Shown: piece by piece, positions 17,303 to 28,848 of the stretch
Position numbering within the stretch: the first letter of the stretch is position 1
Layout: the number at the start of each line of letters is the position of its first letter
Source of the DNA: Pseudonocardia humida
Lineage (GTDB): Bacteria; Actinomycetota; Actinomycetes; Mycobacteriales; Pseudonocardiaceae
DNA: 64,000 nt
Assembly: GCF_023898865.1 (NCBI RefSeq)
Contig: NZ_JAGSOV010000057.1
Span: forward strand, 1 to 64,000
Direction of reading: 5' to 3'
Notes under the pieces: generated by a model
Databases searched by the model: none
What the model saw: only the letters and a program-made list of their open reading frames with translations
What the model was told of the DNA's origin: nothing
Made by a program: the position numbers and the translations under genes

Positions 17303-18789
17303 CCCGGTCCCCGTCCCCGGAGTCGCTCTCCTCGGTCGTGGGCGACGACGAGCTGTCCCGCGCGGCGGCCGGGGTCGTGCTGGCCTCGTTCGCCGGTCCC
17401 ACCCCGCCGCCCTGGGTGCTGCGCGGGCTGGCCGACGGCCTGGCCGGCGTCGTGCTGTTCGGCAGCAACGTCGTCGACCCCGAGCAACTGGCCCGGCTGT
17501 CGACGACGCTGCGCGCCGCGGGCGACGACCCCGTCGTCGCGATCGACGAGGAGGGCGGCGACGTCACCCGCCTCGCGCACGCGACCGGCAGCCCCTATCC
17601 GGGCAACGCCGCACTCGGCGCCGCCGACGACGTCGTGCTGACCCGGGAGGTCTACCGGGCGCTGGGCTCCGAGCTCGCCGCCGTGGGGGTGACCCTCGAC
17701 CTGGCGCCGAGCGTGGACGTCAACACCGCCGCCGACAACCCGATCATCGGCACCCGGGCCTTCTCCCACGACCCGCACCTGGTCGCCCGGCACGGGGTGG
17801 CCGCGGTCGCCGGCCTGCACGACGCGGGCGTCGCGGCCTGCGTCAAGCACTTCCCCGGCCACGGCGCCACCCGCGAGGACTCCCATCTCGCGCTGCCCAC
17901 CGTCGACGTGCCGCTGGACGTGCTGCGCGAGCGGGAGCTGGTGCCGTTCCGGGCCGCGATCGAGGCCGGTGCGCCGTGCGCGATGACCGCGCACATCCGC
18001 GTCCCGGAGCTGACCGGCGAGCTGCCCGCGACGCTGTCGAGCGCGGCGCTGCAACGGTTGCTGCGCGGCGAGCTGGGCTTCGCCGGCGTCGTGGTGACCG
18101 ACGCACTGGACATGCACGCGGCCAGCGCCCGGGCCGGGATCGCCGCGGCCGCCGCCGACGCCTTCGTGGCCGGCGCCGACCTGCTGTGCCTGGGCGCCGA
18201 GCCCGGGCCCGAGGTCGTGGCCGCGGCCGTGGCGGCCGTCGCGGAGGCCGTGCGCGAGGGCCGTGCGCCGCGGGAGCGCCTCGACGAGGCCGGCGCCCGG
18301 ATCGCCGCGCTGCGCCGCCCGCCGGGCGGCGGGGTGCCGGTCGACCGGACCGCCGCCCTGCGCGCCGCCCGCGCGGCGCTGCTGGTGCGCGGGGCCGCGC
18401 CCGCCCTGCGCCGCCCGCTCGTCCTGCAGCTGCACGCCCCGGCGACGATCGCCGCCGGACCGGTTCCGTGGGGCATCGCGCCGTGGCTGTCGCCGAACGA
18501 CGGCGAGGTCCTCGACGTCGACGCGGCTGACCCGCGCCCGGGCGAGCTGCTGGCCCGGGCCGCGGACCGGTCGCTGGTGGTCGTCGTGCGCGACGCGCAC
18601 CGGTACCCGTGGATGGTGGGGCTGATCGAGCGGCTGGTCGCCGAGCGGCCGGACGCCGTCGTCGTCGAGATGGGGCTGCCGGTCTGGCGGCCCCGCCACG
18701 CCGGGGCGTACCTCGCGACCCACGGAGCGGCCCGCGCCAACGCGGCGGCGGCGCTGGAGCTGCTCGGGGTGGACGCCCCCGCCGTGTGA
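17299..18789 (+). CDS. Glycoside hydrolase family 3, beta-N-acetylhexosaminidase-like (NagZ type)
   Basis: A 496-residue GH3 enzyme. The KHFPGHG motif (K183-G189) contains the His-dependent acid/base loop typical of NagZ-type hexosaminidases, and D268 in VVTDALDMHA is the expected nucleophile. DEEGGDVTRL near residue 80 is also family-typical. There is no signal peptide, so it acts in the cytoplasm. Its gene overlaps the permease gene by an ATGA, which fits a role in splitting imported N-acetylglucosaminides. The C-terminal 150 residues form an extra domain beyond the catalytic barrel, as in other actinobacterial NagZ proteins. A beta-glucosidase role is less likely because of the KHFPGHG motif. 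Confidence 0.88.
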   Translation: MTRSPSPESLSSVVGDDELSRAAAGVVLASFAGPTPPPWVLRGLADGLAGVVLFGSNVVDPEQLARLSTTLRAAGDDPVVAIDEEGGDVTRLAHATGSPYPGNAALGAADDVVLTREVYRALGSELAAVGVTLDLAPSVDVNTAADNPIIGTRAFSHDPHLVARHGVAAVAGLHDAGVAACVKHFPGHGATREDSHLALPTVDVPLDVLRERELVPFRAAIEAGAPCAMTAHIRVPELTGELPATLSSAALQRLLRGELGFAGVVVTDALDMHAASARAGIAAAAADAFVAGADLLCLGAEPGPEVVAAAVAAVAEAVREGRAPRERLDEAGARIAALRRPPGGGVPVDRTAALRAARAALLVRGAAPALRRPLVLQLHAPATIAAGPVPWGIAPWLSPNDGEVLDVDAADPRPGELLARAADRSLVVVVRDAHRYPWMVGLIERLVAERPDAVVVEMGLPVWRPRHAGAYLATHGAARANAAAALELLGVDAPAV

Positions 18790-18921
18790 GGGGCCGGGCC
18801 CGGTAGGTCGAGGACCCGGCTGGACGCGCGGCGGGCCGTGGGGTATCTCCGGGGGCGCGGCGGGCCTCCTGTGGTGCACTCGGACCCGCCGGGCCCGGAA
18901 CCGTCGGCGGGGGAGTCGGAC

Positions 18922-21336
<2,415 letters not shown>

Positions 21337-21372
21337 GGCGAGCCTCACCTCCCGGTCAGGAGCACGCGGCGC

Positions 21373-21393
21373 GGCGACCGCATCGCGGTCGCC
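21373..21393 (+). terminator. Hairpin after the copper oxidase gene
   Basis: A perfect 9-bp stem (GGCGACCGC / GCGGTCGCC) with an ATC loop lies 37 bases after the stop codon, consistent with transcription ending before the monooxygenase-esterase gene. Confidence 0.5.
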
Positions 21394-21543
21394 AAGGGCC
21401 GCTCGACTACTCCAGATGCGGCCCGAACTCCTCTAGAGTCGCCTCAGTACGGCTGATCCATCCACCGGATCCGGTGTTCCGCGCGGTCGGAACCACGATC
21501 ACGGTGATCGCCGCAGAGCTGCGGTCGGAGAAGAGGAGCAGGA

Positions 21544-24132
21544 ATGGCCGAAACGAACGGGGCGCCGACCCAGCCCGACGTCGACGTGGTCGTCGTCGGG
21601 GCCGGCTTCGCCGGGCTCTACATGCTGCACAAGCTGCGAGGGCTGGGCTTCACCGCGACCGTGCTCGAGACCGCCGACGACGTGGGCGGCACCTGGTACT
21701 GGAACCGCTACCCCGGTGCCCGCTGCGACATCCCCACCACCGACTACACCTTCGGGTTCGACCCCGACCTGGAGTCGGCCTGGACCTGGTCGGAGAAGTA
21801 CGCCGCGCAGCCGGAGATCCTGCGCTACCTGCAGTTCGTGGCCGAGCGCTACGACCTGCGCCGCGACATCCGGTTCTCCACCAAGGTGACCGAGGCAACC
21901 TGGGACGAGACCGCGCGGCTGTGGCGCATCGGCACCGACCCCGGGCCGGGGCTGACCGCGCGGTACTACGTGATGGCCACCGGCTGCCTGTCGGTGCCCA
22001 AGGACCTCGACATCCCCGGCGCCGACCGGTTCCGCGGCGACGTGTACTTCACCAGCCGCTGGCCGCACGAGGGCGTCGACTTCACCGGCAAGCGGGTCGG
22101 CGTCGTGGGCACCGGGTCGTCGGGCATCCAGTCGATCCCGCTGATCGCCGAGCAGGCCGCCGAGCTGACGGTCTTCCAGCGCACCCCGAACTTCTCGATC
22201 CCCGCGCACAACGGCCCGCCCCCGCAGCAGAGCCTCGAGGAGATCGCCACCGACCGCGAGGGCTACCGCGACCGGGCGAAGTGGTCGCGGATCGGCGTGC
22301 CGCGCGAGCCGGCCACCGAGACCGCCGCCCAGCTGACCCCCGAGGAGCGCAAGGCCCGCTTCGACGCCGCCGTCGCGGAGGGCACGCTGGGCGGGATCCT
22401 CGCCCTGTGGGCCGACATGGGCACCAATCCCGAGGCCAACGACATGGTGCGGGACCTGATGCACGACCGGATCCGGTCGATCGTGCGCGACCCCGAGACC
22501 GCCGAATCGCTGTGCCCGAAGGACCACTACTTCGGCACCAAGCGGCCCTGCCTGGACACCGGCTACTACGAGACGTTCAACAAGCCGCACGTCACGCTGG
22601 TCGACCTGCGCAAGCAGCCGATCACCACGGTCACCGAGACCGGCATCGAGACCGCCGAGGCCTCCTACGAGTTCGACGCGATCGTCTACGCCACCGGCTT
22701 CGACGCGATGACCGGCGCCATCGTCGGCGTCGACATCACCGGGGTGGGCGGGCAGACGCTCAAGGACAAGTGGGCCGACGGCCCGCACACCTACCTCGGC
22801 CTGCAGAGCACCGGGTTCCCGAACCTGTTCCTGATCACCGGCCCGGAGAGCCCGTCGGTGCTGTCCAACATGGCGGTGTCGATCGAGCAGCACGTCGAGT
22901 GGGTCGCCGACTGCCTGCGCGACATGCGCGAGGCCGGCTTCACCACGATCGAGCCGACGCAGACCGCCGAGGACGGCTGGGGCCTGCACAACGGCGACTG
23001 CGCCGCGATCACCCTGCACCCCACGGCCAACTCCTGGTACATGGGCGCGAACGTGCCCGGCAAGCCGCGGGTGTTCCTGGCCTACATCGGCGGCGTCGAC
23101 GCCTACCGCGCGGTCTGCGACGAGGTCCGCGAGAAGGGCTACCTGGGATTCCGGCTCAACGGCGCCGAGCGCGAGCAGGAGAACGACGGCGTCATCCGCC
23201 GCCTCCAGCCCGACGTGGCGATGGTGTTGGACATGATGGCCTCGCTGGGGCTGCCGCCGCTGGAGTCGATGACGCCGGCCGATGCCCGCGCGTTCATGGA
23301 CGCGACCAGCGCCGACCGCCCCACCGGGCCCGAGGTCGGGGAGATCGTCGACGGGGTGCTGCCCGGACCGGCGGGCGACCTCGACTACCGCATCTACCGG
23401 CCCGACACCCCCGGCCCGCACCCGCTGGTCGTGTACTACCACGGCGGCGGCTGGGTGCTGGGCGGCCACGACTCCGACGACCCGCTGTGCCGCGACCTGT
23501 GCGCGCGCAGCGGCGTGGCGATCGTGTCGGTCGACTACCGGCACGGCCCCGAGGCCCGCTTCCCCGCCGCCCACGACGACGCGTGGGCCGCGCTGCAGTG
23601 GGTCGCCGCGCACGTCCCGGAGCTCGGCGGCATCCCCGGGCAGCTGGCCGTGGCCGGCTGGTCGGCCGGGGCCAACCTGGCCGCGGTGGTCGCCCAGCAG
23701 GCCCGCGACGCAGGCGGTCCGGAGCTGGCCGGCCAGCTGCTGCTCACCCCGGTGACCGACAGCGACATGTCCCGGCCCTCCTACACCGAGAACGCCGAGG
23801 GCTACGTGCTGACCAAGCCGCTGATGGAGTGGTTCTTCGACCACTACGTCGACCCGGCCGACCGCAAGGACCCGCGCATCGCACCGCTCCACGCGGACCT
23901 GGCGGGCCTGCCCCCCGCGGTGATCGTCACCGGCGAGTTCGACCCGCTGCGCGACGAGGGCAACGCCTACGGCGAGGCCCTGGAGCGGGCCGGCAACCAG
24001 GTGCGGCTGGTCCAGGCGCGCGGGCACACGCACACGTCGATGACGATGGTCGACGTGGTGCTCTCCGGGGCGTCCTACCGGGCGCTGATGGCCGAGGCGA
24101 TATCGGAGTTCTTCTCCCGCGTCCCGGCCTGA
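21544..24132 (+). CDS. Baeyer-Villiger monooxygenase fused to an alpha/beta-hydrolase (esterase)
   Basis: An 862-residue two-enzyme fusion. Residues about 1-540 form a type I Baeyer-Villiger monooxygenase: FAD motif GAGFAG near 20, NADPH motif GTGSSG near 190, and the fingerprint [12 protein letters not shown] at 163-174. Residues about 560-862 form an HSL-type esterase with HGGGW (H633-G636), the nucleophile elbow GWSAG (S707), D800 and a His at 828 or 830. The likely course is ketone to ester or lactone with O2 and NADPH, then hydrolysis of the product by the same chain. Oddly, the fingerprint His (FxGxxxHxxxW) is Phe169 here. The AGAAGAGGAG site before the ATG supports the start. No substrate clue lies in the immediate neighbours. 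Hairpins flank the gene, so it is probably monocistronic. Confidence 0.9.
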   Translation: MAETNGAPTQPDVDVVVVGAGFAGLYMLHKLRGLGFTATVLETADDVGGTWYWNRYPGARCDIPTTDYTFGFDPDLESAWTWSEKYAAQPEILRYLQFVAERYDLRRDIRFSTKVTEATWDETARLWRIGTDPGPGLTARYYVMATGCLSVPKDLDIPGADRFRGDVYFTSRWPHEGVDFTGKRVGVVGTGSSGIQSIPLIAEQAAELTVFQRTPNFSIPAHNGPPPQQSLEEIATDREGYRDRAKWSRIGVPREPATETAAQLTPEERKARFDAAVAEGTLGGILALWADMGTNPEANDMVRDLMHDRIRSIVRDPETAESLCPKDHYFGTKRPCLDTGYYETFNKPHVTLVDLRKQPITTVTETGIETAEASYEFDAIVYATGFDAMTGAIVGVDITGVGGQTLKDKWADGPHTYLGLQSTGFPNLFLITGPESPSVLSNMAVSIEQHVEWVADCLRDMREAGFTTIEPTQTAEDGWGLHNGDCAAITLHPTANSWYMGANVPGKPRVFLAYIGGVDAYRAVCDEVREKGYLGFRLNGAEREQENDGVIRRLQPDVAMVLDMMASLGLPPLESMTPADARAFMDATSADRPTGPEVGEIVDGVLPGPAGDLDYRIYRPDTPGPHPLVVYYHGGGWVLGGHDSDDPLCRDLCARSGVAIVSVDYRHGPEARFPAAHDDAWAALQWVAAHVPELGGIPGQLAVAGWSAGANLAAVVAQQARDAGGPELAGQLLLTPVTDSDMSRPSYTENAEGYVLTKPLMEWFFDHYVDPADRKDPRIAPLHADLAGLPPAVIVTGEFDPLRDEGNAYGEALERAGNQVRLVQARGHTHTSMTMVDVVLSGASYRALMAEAISEFFSRVPA

Positions 24133-24158
24133 GCGAGCGGGGACCACCAGTCGACGCG

Positions 24159-24192
24159 GTCACCGGACGGGGAGATCCTGCCGTCCGGTGGC
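24159..24192 (+). terminator. Hairpin after the monooxygenase-esterase gene
   Basis: A perfect 10-bp inverted repeat, 24161-24170 (CACCGGACGG) and 24181-24190, with a 10-base loop and two further outer pairs, lies 30 bases after the stop codon. It may serve as terminator. Confidence 0.55.
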
Positions 24193-24212
24193 CGCGGTCC
24201 CGACCCGGCCGC

Positions 24213-24473
24213 TCAGCGGAGGTGGCTGCTGAGCACCGGCAGCGCGCCCGTTGCCATGAGGGATCGAAGGACCTCGGGTGCGGCCGGTCGCTGGATGAGG
24301 TGCCCCTGGTAGGCGTCCACACCGATGCTGCGCAACACGTCTGGTTGCGCCGCACGCGCGTGGAGGTCGTGGAGTTCGCGGACGAGATCGGCGAGTGGTC
24401 CGGGTGGGAGATGGGGTCGACGCAGCCTGCCCAGCTCGATCGGCCTCCAACCGTCGGAACTTGTCAGCGGACG
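24213..24473 (-). pseudogene. Remnant of an EAL-like (c-di-GMP phosphodiesterase-type) gene
   Basis: An open minus-strand frame without a usable start runs for 86 codons, preceded in frame by a stop at 24474-24476. Its end reads DVLRSIGVDAYQGHLIQRPA and then PEVLRSLM, which resembles the last helix-strand of EAL domains (LRxLGCDxxQGYLFxRPLP). The catalytic EAL signature and most of the barrel are missing, so only the C-terminus remains. The upstream 500 bases show no continuing homologous frame. The family assignment rests on this short motif alone. Confidence 0.4.
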
Positions 24474-24982
24474 TCAGCATCTGGCCCGGATCAACCGATG
24501 TCGTCGTGCGCCGTCCGGAAACGGTCCCGGCAAGTCCCGAAGGTTTCTGCCCGCAACGGCGACCGCCGGGACGTGAAGGTCGCGGCGAGGGCTTCGCTCG
24601 CCGCATGGTGTCCGCCCGACAGGCGGTCGCCTCGGGCGCGCCGCGTGCCGGCTCGCCTCGTGGTGGCTGCGCCGTGGCTGCTCGGTGATCGAGAAGCGCT
24701 ACCGAAGTCGACCGCAGGCGAGGGCGAACACGTGGGGCAGGACGGATGTGCGTCCACCGAGTGATCAAGTCACGGGCCTGGTAGCGGCCTCCAGGGAGGT
24801 GCCACCGAGCACGCCCACATGCGCCGGACGAGGTGGACCGCTGTGAGGTAGCGCCGGTCCGGGATGGAGCGGGCCGGCAGTGCCGTCCTCGCCGTCAGGT
24901 GCGGTAGACCTGCGACGTCAGCACGATGCGGGCCCGGATCGTAGGCTCGGCGGGTCCTGGCTCCGATCGGTGGGGAGGCGGC
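24474..24982. other. Intergenic stretch without a supported gene
   Basis: Open frames here lack gene-like codon bias and ribosome binding sites, and their translations are Arg/Pro-rich shadows of GC-rich DNA. It probably includes decayed sequence from the EAL-like gene and the promoter of the next gene. GGGGAGG at 24972-24978 is the ribosome binding site of the following gene. Confidence 0.6.
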
Positions 24983-25990
24983 ATGGGCATCCGGGTGGTG
25001 ATCACCGGGGGCGCGGGGTTCCTTGGCGCGATGCTGGCGAGGCGGCTGCTGGCCGGGCCGCTCGCGGTGGGCGGTGCCGAGCCGGCGGACGTCGACGAGC
25101 TGTTGCTGGTCGACATCGTCGAACCGCCGTCCGACCTCGTGGCCGACACCCGCGTCCGCGCCGTCGTCGGCGACCTGCACGCCGTGCTCGACGGGGGCGG
25201 TGACACCGGCGGCATCGGGGAGGTCGACGCGGTGTTCCACCTCGCCGGGGTCGTCAGCGGCGCCGCCGAGGCCGACTTCGACCTCGGCATGCGCACCAAC
25301 CTCGACGCCACCCGCGCGCTGCTGGAGTGGACCCGCCGCCACCGCGTCCCACCGGTGCTGGTGTTCACCAGCTCGCTGGCGGTGTTCGGCAGCGACCCGG
25401 CGATCGGCCCGCTCGGCGTGGTGGACGACGACACGCTCCCGCGCCCGCAGTCCAGCTACGGCGTGCAGAAGTTCATCGGCGAGCAGCTGGTCGCCGACTA
25501 CACCCGCAAGGGCTTCCTGCGCGGGCGGTCGGTGCGGCTGATGACGGTGTCGGTGCGACCCGGCCGGCCCAACGCCGCGGCGTCGAGCTTCCTGTCCGGG
25601 ATCGTCCGCGAGCCGCTGGCCGGCCAGCGCGCCGTCTGCCCGGTGCCCGCCGACACCCCCGTCGCCCTCTCGTCGCCCCGCCGCACGATGGACGGGATCC
25701 TGTGCGCGGCGTCCGTCGACGACGCGACATGGGGTAGCCGCACCGCGATGAACCTGCCCGCACTCAGCACCACACCGGCCGAGATGGTGGGGGCCCTGGC
25801 CCGGGTCGCCGGCCCCGAGACCGCCGATCTGATCGACTGGACCGACGACCCGACGATCGCCCCGATCGTGCGCAGCTGGCCCGCCGTCCTCCGCACCCCG
25901 CGCGCGGAAGGCCTCGGCCTGGTGCCCGAGGAGTCGTTCGACGACATCGTGCGCGCCTACCTGGCCGACAACCCGCGCCCGGGGGCATGA
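24983..25990 (+). CDS. denD: NAD-dependent D-erythronate dehydrogenase (SDR/epimerase family)
   Basis: A 335-residue extended short-chain dehydrogenase. The NAD site TGGAGFLGAMLA lies at residues 8-19. The catalytic Ser is in FTSSLAVFG, and the Tyr/Lys pair is in SSYGVQKFIGE. SVRPGRPNAAASSFLSGIVRE is characteristic of the DenD group, which oxidises D-erythronate to 2-keto-D-erythronate in four-carbon acid sugar breakdown. The partner genes of that pathway (isomerase, kinase, aldolase-like OtnC) are not adjacent. The gene stands alone, so another aldonate or NDP-sugar-like substrate is possible. Confidence 0.75.
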   Translation: MGIRVVITGGAGFLGAMLARRLLAGPLAVGGAEPADVDELLLVDIVEPPSDLVADTRVRAVVGDLHAVLDGGGDTGGIGEVDAVFHLAGVVSGAAEADFDLGMRTNLDATRALLEWTRRHRVPPVLVFTSSLAVFGSDPAIGPLGVVDDDTLPRPQSSYGVQKFIGEQLVADYTRKGFLRGRSVRLMTVSVRPGRPNAAASSFLSGIVREPLAGQRAVCPVPADTPVALSSPRRTMDGILCAASVDDATWGSRTAMNLPALSTTPAEMVGALARVAGPETADLIDWTDDPTIAPIVRSWPAVLRTPRAEGLGLVPEESFDDIVRAYLADNPRPGA

Positions 25991-26155
25991 GCGCCGGGCG
26001 CGCAGCTCGCCTTTCGACGACCTCGGAACCGGTAGTTCGACCCGGGACGGACGCTGGCGCACGCACCGCACCGCCTTCAGCGGACCTTCAGCGCGCTCGG
26101 GCACCGTCGTGCTCACCGGACGCACCCCGCGCCGGGTCGACAAGGGGAACTCCAG

Positions 26156-26584
26156 ATGCTGCACAACGACGCTCCGCGGACCGCCGCCTGGCTGATCATG
26201 GGCTCGACCGGGAGCACCCCGGGCGTGCTCGAGGTCGTCGGTGGCCACCTGCGCTTCACCGCCGCCGGCCGCGGCGCGCTGACCAGCGGCCAGCTCGCCG
26301 AGCTCGAGCGCCGCACCGGGCGGGCCGGGCTGGCCGCCGAGCTCGACCGGGGCAGCTCGGTCGTGCTGTTCGACGCGCCCCTGGAGGTCGTCGGCGACGT
26401 CACGTTCCCCTGGTACTACTTCGGCGGCGGGATGAAGCTGGCGGTGGCCGAGGCGCCCTACCGCTTCTCCTTCCTGCAGCCGCAGAACACCCAGGAGTGG
26501 CCCGGGGTCGACGGCATCCCGGGCGGGCGCGCCGCCGGGAAGCTCTGGCGGGCCGCGCTCGCGTCCGCCGGTTCGCGCCGCTGA
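26156..26584 (+). CDS. Conserved-looking small protein of unknown function
   Basis: A 142-residue protein with no recognised catalytic motif. Its pattern (TPGVLEVVGGHLRFTAAGRG near the N-terminus, then VVLFDAPLEVVGDVTFPWYYFGGGMKL) suggests alternating beta strands like a small PH/GRAM-type barrel, but I would not name it on that basis. AAGGGGA lies 8 bases before the ATG and codon bias is strong. It has no signal peptide or membrane segment. It lies between denD and a MOSC protein gene, both on the same strand, with gaps of 165 and 50 bases. Confidence 0.6.
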   Translation: MLHNDAPRTAAWLIMGSTGSTPGVLEVVGGHLRFTAAGRGALTSGQLAELERRTGRAGLAAELDRGSSVVLFDAPLEVVGDVTFPWYYFGGGMKLAVAEAPYRFSFLQPQNTQEWPGVDGIPGGRAAGKLWRAALASAGSRR

Positions 26585-26634
26585 GCCGCGCGCCGGACCG
26601 CGACAACCGGAGCGCCGCCGGGTAGACAAATCCC

Positions 26635-27528
26635 ATGACCGCTACCGCGACCGTGCGCTCCCTGCACCGCTACCCCGTCAAGTCGATGCTGGGCGAGACG
26701 CTGGAGCAGGCGGTGCTGGGCCCGGCCGGAGTCATCGGCGACCGCGGGTACGCCGTCATCGACGCCGAGGACGGCACGGTCGCCAGCGCCAAGCACCCGC
26801 GCAAGTGGGCCCGGCTGCTCGACCTGCGCGCGGCCTACGTCGAGGAGCCCCGCGAGGGAGAGCCCCTGCCGCCGGTGGCGATCACCTTCCCCGACGGCGG
26901 CACGCGGCGCAGCGACGACCCGGCCGTCGACGAGGCGGTCTCGGCGATCGTGGGGCGCCCGGTCCGGCTGACGGCCACGGCGCCGGAGAAGCCGGTGTTC
27001 GAGGAGCAGTGGCCGGAGATCGAGGGGCTCGCGCCCGCGGAGTTCATCACCGGCACGACGTCCTCGCACACCGACGGCGAGCCGGTCAGCACCCTGCAGC
27101 TGGCCGCGCTCGCGCCGAAGGGCAGCTTCGTCGACCTGGCCGTGCTGCACGTGCTGACCACGGCCACGCTGCGCGCGCTCGCGGCGGCCGCGCCGGGCTC
27201 GTCGTTCGACCCGCGCCGTTACCGGCCCAACGTGCTGCTCGACGTGCCCGACGCCGCCTTCGCCGAGGACGAGTGGGTGGGCGGGGCGATCGACGTCGGC
27301 GGCGCGGGCATCGCGGTGCGGATGTCGACGATGCGGTGCGTGATGACCACGCTCGCCCAGGGCGAGCTGCCCGAGGACCGCGACACCCTGCGCACGATCG
27401 CCCGGCTCAACCGGCGCACCATCGAGGGGATGGGCCGGTGGGCGTGCGCCGGCGTGTACGCCGACATCGACCGCCCGGGCACGGTGCGCCGCGGCGACAC
27501 CGCCGAGGTGCGCACCGCGCAGGGGTGA
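26635..27528 (+). CDS. MOSC domain protein
   Basis: A 297-residue protein with an N-terminal MOSC beta-barrel domain (VRSLHRYPVKSMLGE) and a C-terminal MOSC domain (FDPRRYRPNVLLDVP, then MRCVMTTLAQGELPEDRD). MOSC proteins bind the molybdenum cofactor or carry sulfur for it; the Cys in MRCVM is the conserved MOSC cysteine. It is cytoplasmic. The redox partner is not evident; the molybdopterin oxidoreductase at 54.4 kb is far away. It converges on the bkd operon with only 9 bases between stop codons. Confidence 0.87.
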   Translation: MTATATVRSLHRYPVKSMLGETLEQAVLGPAGVIGDRGYAVIDAEDGTVASAKHPRKWARLLDLRAAYVEEPREGEPLPPVAITFPDGGTRRSDDPAVDEAVSAIVGRPVRLTATAPEKPVFEEQWPEIEGLAPAEFITGTTSSHTDGEPVSTLQLAALAPKGSFVDLAVLHVLTTATLRALAAAAPGSSFDPRRYRPNVLLDVPDAAFAEDEWVGGAIDVGGAGIAVRMSTMRCVMTTLAQGELPEDRDTLRTIARLNRRTIEGMGRWACAGVYADIDRPGTVRRGDTAEVRTAQG

Positions 27529-27537
27529 GCGCGATCC

Positions 27538-28848
27538 CTACAGCTCGGCCAGCGCCGACAGCGGGTCCTCGATCGCGTCCGCCACGAACCGCAGGAACCC
27601 CGCCGCGGTGCCGCCGTCGCAGACCCGGTGGTCGAAGACCAACGAGAGCTGGGTGATGCTGCGGGGCACGACCTCGCCGCGCACCACCCATGGCCGCGCC
27701 AGGATCCGGCCCAGGCCCAGGATGGCGACCTCGGGGTGGTTGACGATCGCGGCGCTGCCGTCCACGCCCAGCACGCCGTAGTTGTTCAGCGTGAACGAGC
27801 CGCCGGTCAGCTCCGCGGCGGTGGCCGAGCCGTCGCGCGCGGCGGCGGTGAGCCGGCGGATCTCGGCGTCCAGGGCGCGCATGCCGAGCCGGTGGGCACC
27901 GCGCACGGCGGGCACGAGCAGGCCGCGGTCGGTCTGCGCGGCGATGCCGAGGTTGACCCCGTCCAGCTCGACGACCTCCCCGCGATCGGGGTCGAACCGG
28001 GAGTTCAGGGCGGGGAACGCGGCCAGCCCGGCCACCGCGAACCGGGCCACGACGGCCAGCACGCCCGGGCGCGGGCGGTCGTCGGCGAGCGCGGCGCGGA
28101 ACTCCAGCAGCGCGGTGGCGTCCACGTCGACCCAGGTGGTGGCCTCCGGGACCTCCCGGCGGCTGCGGGTCAGCGCCGCGGCCGTGGTCCGGCGCCCCCC
28201 GGTGAGCGGCACGCGCGCCCGGACCGGCAGGCCCGTGCGAGCGTCCCGGTCGGCGCCGGCGTCCGGGGCGTCCCGGGCCTGCGGGGGAGCGGGCGGTCGC
28301 GCCGCGGCGATGGCGGCCTCGACGTCGCCGCGGACGATGAGCCCGCCGGGGCCGGAGCCGGTGAGCGCGGCGAGGTCGATGCCGTGCGAGCGGGCCAGCT
28401 TGCGCACGATCGGCGACTTGACGGCCGGGCGCTCCGCGCCGCGCTGGGGGGCGGGCTGCGGTCGGGCCGCCGCCCGGCGCCGCCGGGAGCGGAGCGGCGC
28501 CTCCACGGTGCCGTAGCCGACCAGCACGTTCCCCGACCCCGCGCGCTCCTCCCGCCGGTACGCCTCGGCGGCCGGGTCGAGCTCACCGGGGTCGGCACCG
28601 GCGTCGGCGCCGTCCTCGACCGACACCAGCGGCGCCCCGACGGCCAGCGTCGCGCCCTCCTCGCCGTGCAGCTCGGCGATCGTCCCCGCGTACGGCGTGG
28701 GCACCTCCACCACCGCCTTGGCCGTCTCGACCTCGGCCACCGGCGCGTCCACCTCGACCGCGTCGCCCACCGCGACCAGCCACCGCACCAGGTCCGCCTC
28801 GGTGAGCCCTTCGCCCAGGTCGGGCAGGGTGAACACGCGCCGGCTCAC
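27538..28848 (-). CDS. bkdC: Branched-chain 2-oxoacid dehydrogenase E2, dihydrolipoamide acyltransferase
   Basis: A 436-residue E2 subunit. An N-terminal lipoyl domain carries the lipoylated K44 (VETAKAVVEV). After a Pro/Ala-rich linker comes the E3-binding domain (SPIVRKLARSHGIDLAALTG near 145). The catalytic domain ends with FDHRVCDG, where the His and Asp transfer the acyl group to CoA. The GTG start overlaps the E1beta stop by 4 bases. It is the last gene of a three-gene operon. No E3 (lipoamide dehydrogenase) gene is here; actinobacteria usually share one. Confidence 0.9.
   Translation of the reverse strand: MSRRVFTLPDLGEGLTEADLVRWLVAVGDAVEVDAPVAEVETAKAVVEVPTPYAGTIAELHGEEGATLAVGAPLVSVEDGADAGADPGELDPAAEAYRREERAGSGNVLVGYGTVEAPLRSRRRRAAARPQPAPQRGAERPAVKSPIVRKLARSHGIDLAALTGSGPGGLIVRGDVEAAIAAARPPAPPQARDAPDAGADRDARTGLPVRARVPLTGGRRTTAAALTRSRREVPEATTWVDVDATALLEFRAALADDRPRPGVLAVVARFAVAGLAAFPALNSRFDPDRGEVVELDGVNLGIAAQTDRGLLVPAVRGAHRLGMRALDAEIRRLTAAARDGSATAAELTGGSFTLNNYGVLGVDGSAAIVNHPEVAILGLGRILARPWVVRGEVVPRSITQLSLVFDHRVCDGGTAAGFLRFVADAIEDPLSALAEL

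Noticed and set aside
24160-24768. A 200-codon minus-strand frame in the gap after the monooxygenase-esterase gene
   Set aside because: Composition is Arg/Pro/Thr-rich with no gene-like third-position bias or ribosome site; the short EAL-like frame in another phase is the only recognisable part.
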